Shown here: in pieces, positions 14,580 through 17,698 of the stretch | Numbering within the stretch: position 1 is the stretch's first letter | How the letters are laid out: each line of letters starts with the position of its first letter | From: Verrucomicrobia subdivision 3 bacterium UBA7542 | GTDB taxonomy: Bacteria; Verrucomicrobiota; Verrucomicrobiia; Limisphaerales; UBA11358 | Length of the DNA: 17,698 bases | Reading direction: 5' to 3' | NCBI GenBank assembly: GCA_002479245.1 | Contig: DLMG01000277.1 | Span: forward strand, 1-17,698 | Program-made: the position numbers and the translations under genes | Notes under the pieces: generated by a model | Told to the model about the DNA's origin: nothing | What the model saw: the letters and a program-made list of their open reading frames with translations, nothing else | Databases searched by the model: none

Positions 14580-14599
14580 TACGGCGCTCCACCGCCGTA
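14580..14599 (+). terminator. Stem-loop just after the symporter gene
   Basis: TACGGCG-CTCCAC-CGCCGTA forms a perfect 7-bp stem 8 bp after the stop. Only three T residues follow, so it is a weak intrinsic terminator candidate. It could equally be a single REP-like unit. Confidence 0.35.
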
Positions 14600-14681
14600 T
14601 TTCAGGTGGTCTGTTGTCATTTGTTGACCTGACGGGAAATTTGCGCGTTAATTGAACCGAACTATCCATTAACCAATAACT

Positions 14682-15287
14682 ATGAATGGACAACCACCAC
14701 CGCAGCCATCGCATCCGGAACCGCCTCCGCAAATCAGGCCGGTCACACTTGTTTTTATAGGACCAATTCAAAATCCTGCTGTGAAAAACCTGCGAACTGC
14801 TTGTTGCAACACTATCACGAGTGGTACAAAGGAAATTCAAATTCTTTTCTCAAGCAGTGGAGGCGATGTTATCGAAGTTTTTTCATTGTATAATTTTTTG
14901 CGCGCCCTTCCTGTAAAATTGACCCTGCACGCCATAGGATACGTTGATTCAATCGCAATGGTGGTTTTCCTTGCGGGAGAACAAAGACTTTGTTCGCCTG
15001 ATTCAACATTTCTGTTCCACGATTTCGCATGGGGAACGCCTGCCGCAGTTAATCTGACTCGCACACAATGGGGGGATTTGCATGGTTCCTTGGAGCGCAC
15101 CAAAATCCGTTCCCAAGAGTTGCTCAAGTTGCGTACCTCGTTCAAGGATGAGGATTTCAAGAGACTTGAGCTTTTTGATAAGTCTGTAATCCAAGACGCT
15201 GTATTTGCCAAGAAAATGGGGGTCGTTCAGAAGGTTAAGGATGCAATCGTTCCTGCTGGTTCTATTTTCGCAAACATCGAATTTTGA
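14682..15287 (+). CDS. ClpP-fold serine-protease-like protein
   Basis: This 201-residue protein resembles the ClpP/crotonase fold. After a Pro-rich start (residues 5-19) comes a VTLVFIGPI strand, ILFSSSGGDVIEVFSLYNFLR (54-74) in place of the ClpP INSPGG region, GYVDSIAMVVFLAGEQR (86-102) with candidate nucleophile S90, and STFLFHDF (108-115) with candidate H113 at the ClpP MIHQP position. The C-terminal FAKKMGVVQKV matches the usual EAxxxGLVDxV. The catalytic aspartate is less clear; D166 is a candidate. Such stand-alone ClpP-like proteins occur in phage and mobile contexts and elsewhere. Codon use is AT-richer than its neighbours, suggesting transfer. No Shine-Dalgarno sequence is seen before ATG 14682. 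No ClpX-like ATPase is nearby. Confidence 0.75.
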   Translation: MNGQPPPQPSHPEPPPQIRPVTLVFIGPIQNPAVKNLRTACCNTITSGTKEIQILFSSSGGDVIEVFSLYNFLRALPVKLTLHAIGYVDSIAMVVFLAGEQRLCSPDSTFLFHDFAWGTPAAVNLTRTQWGDLHGSLERTKIRSQELLKLRTSFKDEDFKRLELFDKSVIQDAVFAKKMGVVQKVKDAIVPAGSIFANIEF

Positions 15288-15303
15288 TGCGTGGCGAGCT
15301 TGG

Positions 15304-15433
15304 CGCATTTGACGGGCAAAGGCAAAACCAAAGTCGAGAGTCGAAGGCCTACAAAACTTTGTCCCACGTGGGACAAAGTTTTGTAAACAGCTTGTAGCTG
15401 AATAACTTGCTCTAACGCGATTTATTTTATCCG
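15304..15433. repeat. 130-bp element with a 36-bp palindrome, copy 1
   Basis: This sequence recurs at 17167-17295 in the same orientation, with about nine substitutions and one single-base indel. Its centre is a perfect palindrome (15350-15385). To the right is the small dyad CAGCT-TGT-AGCTG. It sits in the spacer between the ClpP-like gene and the convergent membrane hydrolase gene. Confidence 0.9.
15350..15385. terminator. Perfect 36-bp palindrome, possible bidirectional terminator (copy 1)
   Basis: The half-site is TACAAAACTTTGTCCCAC, followed by its exact reverse complement. A GC core (GTCCC/GGGAC) flanked by A-rich and T-rich arms, between two convergent genes, would suit a terminator acting both ways. 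A protein-binding or recombination site is the alternative. Confidence 0.45.
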
Positions 15434-15446
15434 TATCCCCCCACCT

Positions 15447-16040
15447 TCATTTCGGCACGGTATGGCGCGCTTTCCAGGCGGCGGTCCATTGGCGCAGCAC
15501 GCCCACGAACTTTTCGTCCAGACGGCGATTGAATACGCCCACGAATGAATAACCCTGTTGCACGGCAATCCGGAGCGACCAGACAAACAGCACCACGGAA
15601 AGGATCTCGTTGAACCAGGAGTCCAGCCGCCATTGCCCCTTCCAAATCCACATCACGTTTTTGTTGAACGGCCCGAAGTAATAGATGGGCCATAGGTCAT
15701 CGGGGTCCGGTCCGCGTGAACCCGCGATGTCACACAACAGGTGCAGATGGAACACCAGTAGCGCCAGCAACAGCACCCGCCAGCGGTGACGGGCAAAACA
15801 GGCCAGCAACACCGCAATCGCGACGCCACCGTAAATGCCGTGCAACAAAAAGTGATGGTAATGCTCGTAGTACAACGTTCCCCGATAACCCAACGCCCTG
15901 GTGACGACGTCTGGAATCAATCCGAGGCCGTCCACGTCAGGCAGGACGCCGGCCAGGGTGACGAGCCGGCAATCGCGCGGGTTGTCGGTCGTTTTGGCCG
16001 CAATCACCCAGCTCATGAAGAGGTGCGTCGCCGGAGACAT
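15447..16040 (-). CDS. Membrane-bound metal-dependent hydrolase, DUF457/YdjM type
   Basis: This 197-residue membrane protein has the pattern of the YdjM/DUF457 family, often annotated as metal-dependent hydrolase. It shows H6 in the N-terminal PATHLFMSW, LPDVDGLG with D35 and D37, the YYEHYHHFLLHG cluster (58-68), hydrophobic helices around 72-82 and 88-99, and FHLHLLCD (97-104). Conserved His and Asp residues suggest a metal site at the membrane. The physiological substrate of this family is not known to me. The frame begins with ATG 16040 and is divergent from the M28 peptidase gene across a 165-bp spacer. Confidence 0.78.
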   Translation of the reverse strand: MSPATHLFMSWVIAAKTTDNPRDCRLVTLAGVLPDVDGLGLIPDVVTRALGYRGTLYYEHYHHFLLHGIYGGVAIAVLLACFARHRWRVLLLALLVFHLHLLCDIAGSRGPDPDDLWPIYYFGPFNKNVMWIWKGQWRLDSWFNEILSVVLFVWSLRIAVQQGYSFVGVFNRRLDEKFVGVLRQWTAAWKARHTVPK

Positions 16041-16090
16041 GCGCGTAATTTACAGGAATCAGAATTTAGGAGCCAGAATTCATCCGCCTT

Positions 16091-16106
16091 CGCCAAGGCT
16101 TTGGCG
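16091..16106. repeat. Small hairpin in the divergent spacer
   Basis: CGCCAA-GGCT-TTGGCG is a perfect 6-bp stem in the 165-bp region between the divergent membrane hydrolase and M28 genes. The surrounding sequence looks like further spacer repeat. No promoter stands out. Confidence 0.4.
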
Positions 16107-16205
16107 CGACAAGGGAGGCCGCGTAAAGTTTCGCCGTATTCGTATCGCAACCTTCGCCTGCGGAAATTGATGGTTGAAGGTTTGGAGTTGAGAGATAGTT
16201 GAACC

Positions 16206-17129
16206 ATGAAAGTCGTTCACTCAGGAAAAGTCCGGGCGGTCGAGCCTTTACCCAAGCTCAAGACGCTCTTGGAAACAGTCTCCGACCGCCAACTCCGCCA
16301 GTGGATCGAGCATCTGGCCGTGCCCCGTCACTTCGTCGCCGAGGCGCAACAGAACCGGGCGACGGCGGATTGGCTGGACAACCTTTTTGTGTCCCTGGGA
16401 TTTCGGGTGGAACGGCAGGGTCGATATGCAAATGTGCTGGCCTTTCCACAAAAATCCTTCAAGGAAGTAGTCTTGGTTGGCGCGCATTACGATTCCGTAC
16501 CCATGTGCCCGGCCGCGGATGACAACGGCAGCGCGGTCGCCGCCATGCTGGGCTGCGCGGCAGCGTGCAGTCTCTGGCAGCCGGTGTTGCCGGTCGTCTT
16601 TGTCGCTTTCAACTGCGAAGAGGACGGCCTGCTGGGCAGCCGCGACTTTGTAGAGTCGTATCTGCAGAAAGCCGGGTTCCGCATCCGTTGCGCGCACGTG
16701 CTGGAAATGGTGGGATACGCCAGTTCCGCGCCCGGTTCCCAGCGCGTGCCGACCGGTCTGCCAGTGAAGATCAGTGACACCGGCGATTTTCTTGGCCTGC
16801 TGGCGAATGGCCGTTCCACCGCGGCCATGGATCTGGTGCTGCGCCATGCCCGAGCCTATGTGCCGGAACTGCCCGTGACCGGTTTGAATGTGAAGCTCGG
16901 CCTGGAAAAATATTTCCCCGTGCTGGCCCGCAGCGATCACGCTCCGTTCTGGGACCACAAGATACCGGCGGTGATGTGGACGGATACTTCGGAGTTTCGG
17001 AACCACAACTATCATCGTCACACCGACACGCCGGATACCTTGAATTACCAATTTCTCAAACACGTCACCCAACTGCTCACGGCCTGTGTCATTCAGCAGG
17101 CACAGCAAAATCTTGAAGATCAACATTGA
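16206..17129 (+). CDS. M28-family zinc peptidase
   Basis: This 307-residue protein has the co-catalytic zinc motifs of M28 aminopeptidases: GAHYDSVP (H94, D96), AADDNGSA (bridging D106), FNCEEDGLLGSRDF (general base E138, zinc ligand E139), LEMVGY (E167) and YHRHTDTPDTL (H272). The EMVGY then PGSQRVP arrangement matches a subgroup related to glutaminyl-cyclase-like M28 proteins. No signal peptide or membrane segment is visible, so it is predicted to be cytoplasmic, which is less usual for the family. It probably removes N-terminal residues from peptides; the substrate is unknown. ATG 16206 is preceded by a weak GAGAGA. The 130-bp palindromic element follows its stop by 37 bp. Confidence 0.9.
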   Translation: MKVVHSGKVRAVEPLPKLKTLLETVSDRQLRQWIEHLAVPRHFVAEAQQNRATADWLDNLFVSLGFRVERQGRYANVLAFPQKSFKEVVLVGAHYDSVPMCPAADDNGSAVAAMLGCAAACSLWQPVLPVVFVAFNCEEDGLLGSRDFVESYLQKAGFRIRCAHVLEMVGYASSAPGSQRVPTGLPVKISDTGDFLGLLANGRSTAAMDLVLRHARAYVPELPVTGLNVKLGLEKYFPVLARSDHAPFWDHKIPAVMWTDTSEFRNHNYHRHTDTPDTLNYQFLKHVTQLLTACVIQQAQQNLEDQH

Positions 17130-17166
17130 TCCATGCCCTCAACGCAACATCGCGGCGAATCCCTGC

Positions 17167-17295
17167 CGCATTTGAGGGGCGAAGGCAGAACCAAAGTCGA
17201 GAGTTAAAGGACTACAAAACTTTGTCCCACGTGGGACAAAGTTTTGTAAACAGCTTGTAGCTGAACAACTTGCTTTAAGGCGATTTATTTTACCG
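17167..17295. repeat. 130-bp element with a 36-bp palindrome, copy 2 (129 bp)
   Basis: This is the second copy of 15304-15433. The palindrome (17213-17248) is identical in both copies and undamaged. The substitutions are all outside it. Here it lies downstream of the M28 gene. Confidence 0.9.
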
Positions 17296-17698
17296 AAGCA
17301 GTTCAAACCGCGAACCATGCGAACCATGCGAAAATTCTGACCGGAAATTCTTTCGTGACCACAATTCGCGCCAGCGAACAACATAATTTGGGGCACCCAT
17401 CTTGTGGCGGGCTTGGGAAGCCAATTTGGCATATTTCGCGGTTAACCTCTGCGTCCTTTGCGTTCTTCCGCCTTCATTTCATTTCGGCGCGACAAGTTGC
17501 GGTTAAAATTGGGGCTTCGCAGAATTCCGCCCTCCGAAAATCCGTAATACAATCCTGCAACTTCGCGCACGGACGACAAAGATTTGGACTGCGGTGGCAG
17601 AGCGCAGCGGCGACACCGCTTTCCGTGCTACCGGTTGCTTCCAAAAGCGGCGTGGCTCCCGCTCTGCGCATACGCGTCAACTTAAGCTTCCGAGTTTT
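17296..17698. other. Right-end spacer with repeats and no gene
   Basis: No convincing gene is visible. The stretch contains tandem GCGAACCAT (about 17310-17329) and a CTCTGCGTCCTTTGCGTTCTT-like spacer motif near 17447-17467. It also has an imperfect inverted pair at 17596-17622 and 17643-17669, each arm with an AGCGG/CCGCT stem (family H). The minus-strand frames at 17139-17432 and 17474-17680 pass through repeat DNA and are not called. Confidence 0.5.

Noticed and set aside
15350..15385. The palindrome as an integron attC site
   Set aside because: It is a perfect symmetrical palindrome without the paired, bulged core sites expected of attC, and no integrase is visible.
17139..17432. 97-codon minus-strand frame after the M28 gene
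   Set aside because: It contains the 36-bp palindrome and other repeat DNA and has no family resemblance.
1..17698. CRISPR array, tRNA or rRNA genes, transposase genes
   Set aside because: The repeats are dispersed inverted hairpins rather than regularly spaced direct repeats. No cloverleaf or rRNA-like stretch and no transposase or integrase motif was recognised.

Overview
The window reads as a chromosomal segment from a GC-rich bacterium, most likely a member of the Verrucomicrobiota (Pedosphaera/Limisphaerales type). This rests on an impression of the protein families, the PspC/PadR pair, and above all the spacers, which are full of short dyad-symmetric repeats of a kind I associate with that group. 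No rRNA, tRNA, CRISPR array or transposase gene is visible.

Left third (1-6864, all + strand): a probable operon for uptake and activation of amino-acid-related or aromatic acids. It holds the 3' end of livH, then livM, livG and livF (a branched-chain-amino-acid-type ABC importer), two tandem phenylacetate-CoA-ligase-family proteins, and a small double-ACT-domain protein. The second ligase has all the adenylation motifs. The first is a clear paralogue that has lost most of them. The substrate-binding protein and the start of livH lie outside the window.

Middle (7048-12762, all - strand): a YbgC/4HBT thioesterase; a PadR regulator followed 19 bp later by a PspC-domain membrane protein, with a perfect 12-bp inverted repeat just upstream; an orphan sugar-type periplasmic binding lipoprotein; a ferredoxin/flavodoxin-NADP reductase; and a YjjG-like HAD phosphatase.

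Right third (13051-17129): a sodium:solute symporter, an AT-richer ClpP-fold serine-protease-like protein, a DUF457/YdjM-type membrane 'metal-dependent hydrolase' on the - strand, and a cytosolic-looking M28 zinc peptidase.

The most interesting layer is the repeats. Almost every junction of the liv-paaK-ACT operon carries a different family of short hairpin units arranged as inverted pairs, much like enterobacterial REP/BIME elements. In several families the two arms differ in sequence but keep base pairing through compensatory changes. Several units lie inside the 3' ends of genes and supply C-terminal codons or stop codons. Separately, a 130-bp element built on a perfect 36-bp palindrome occurs twice, both times shortly downstream of a + strand gene.
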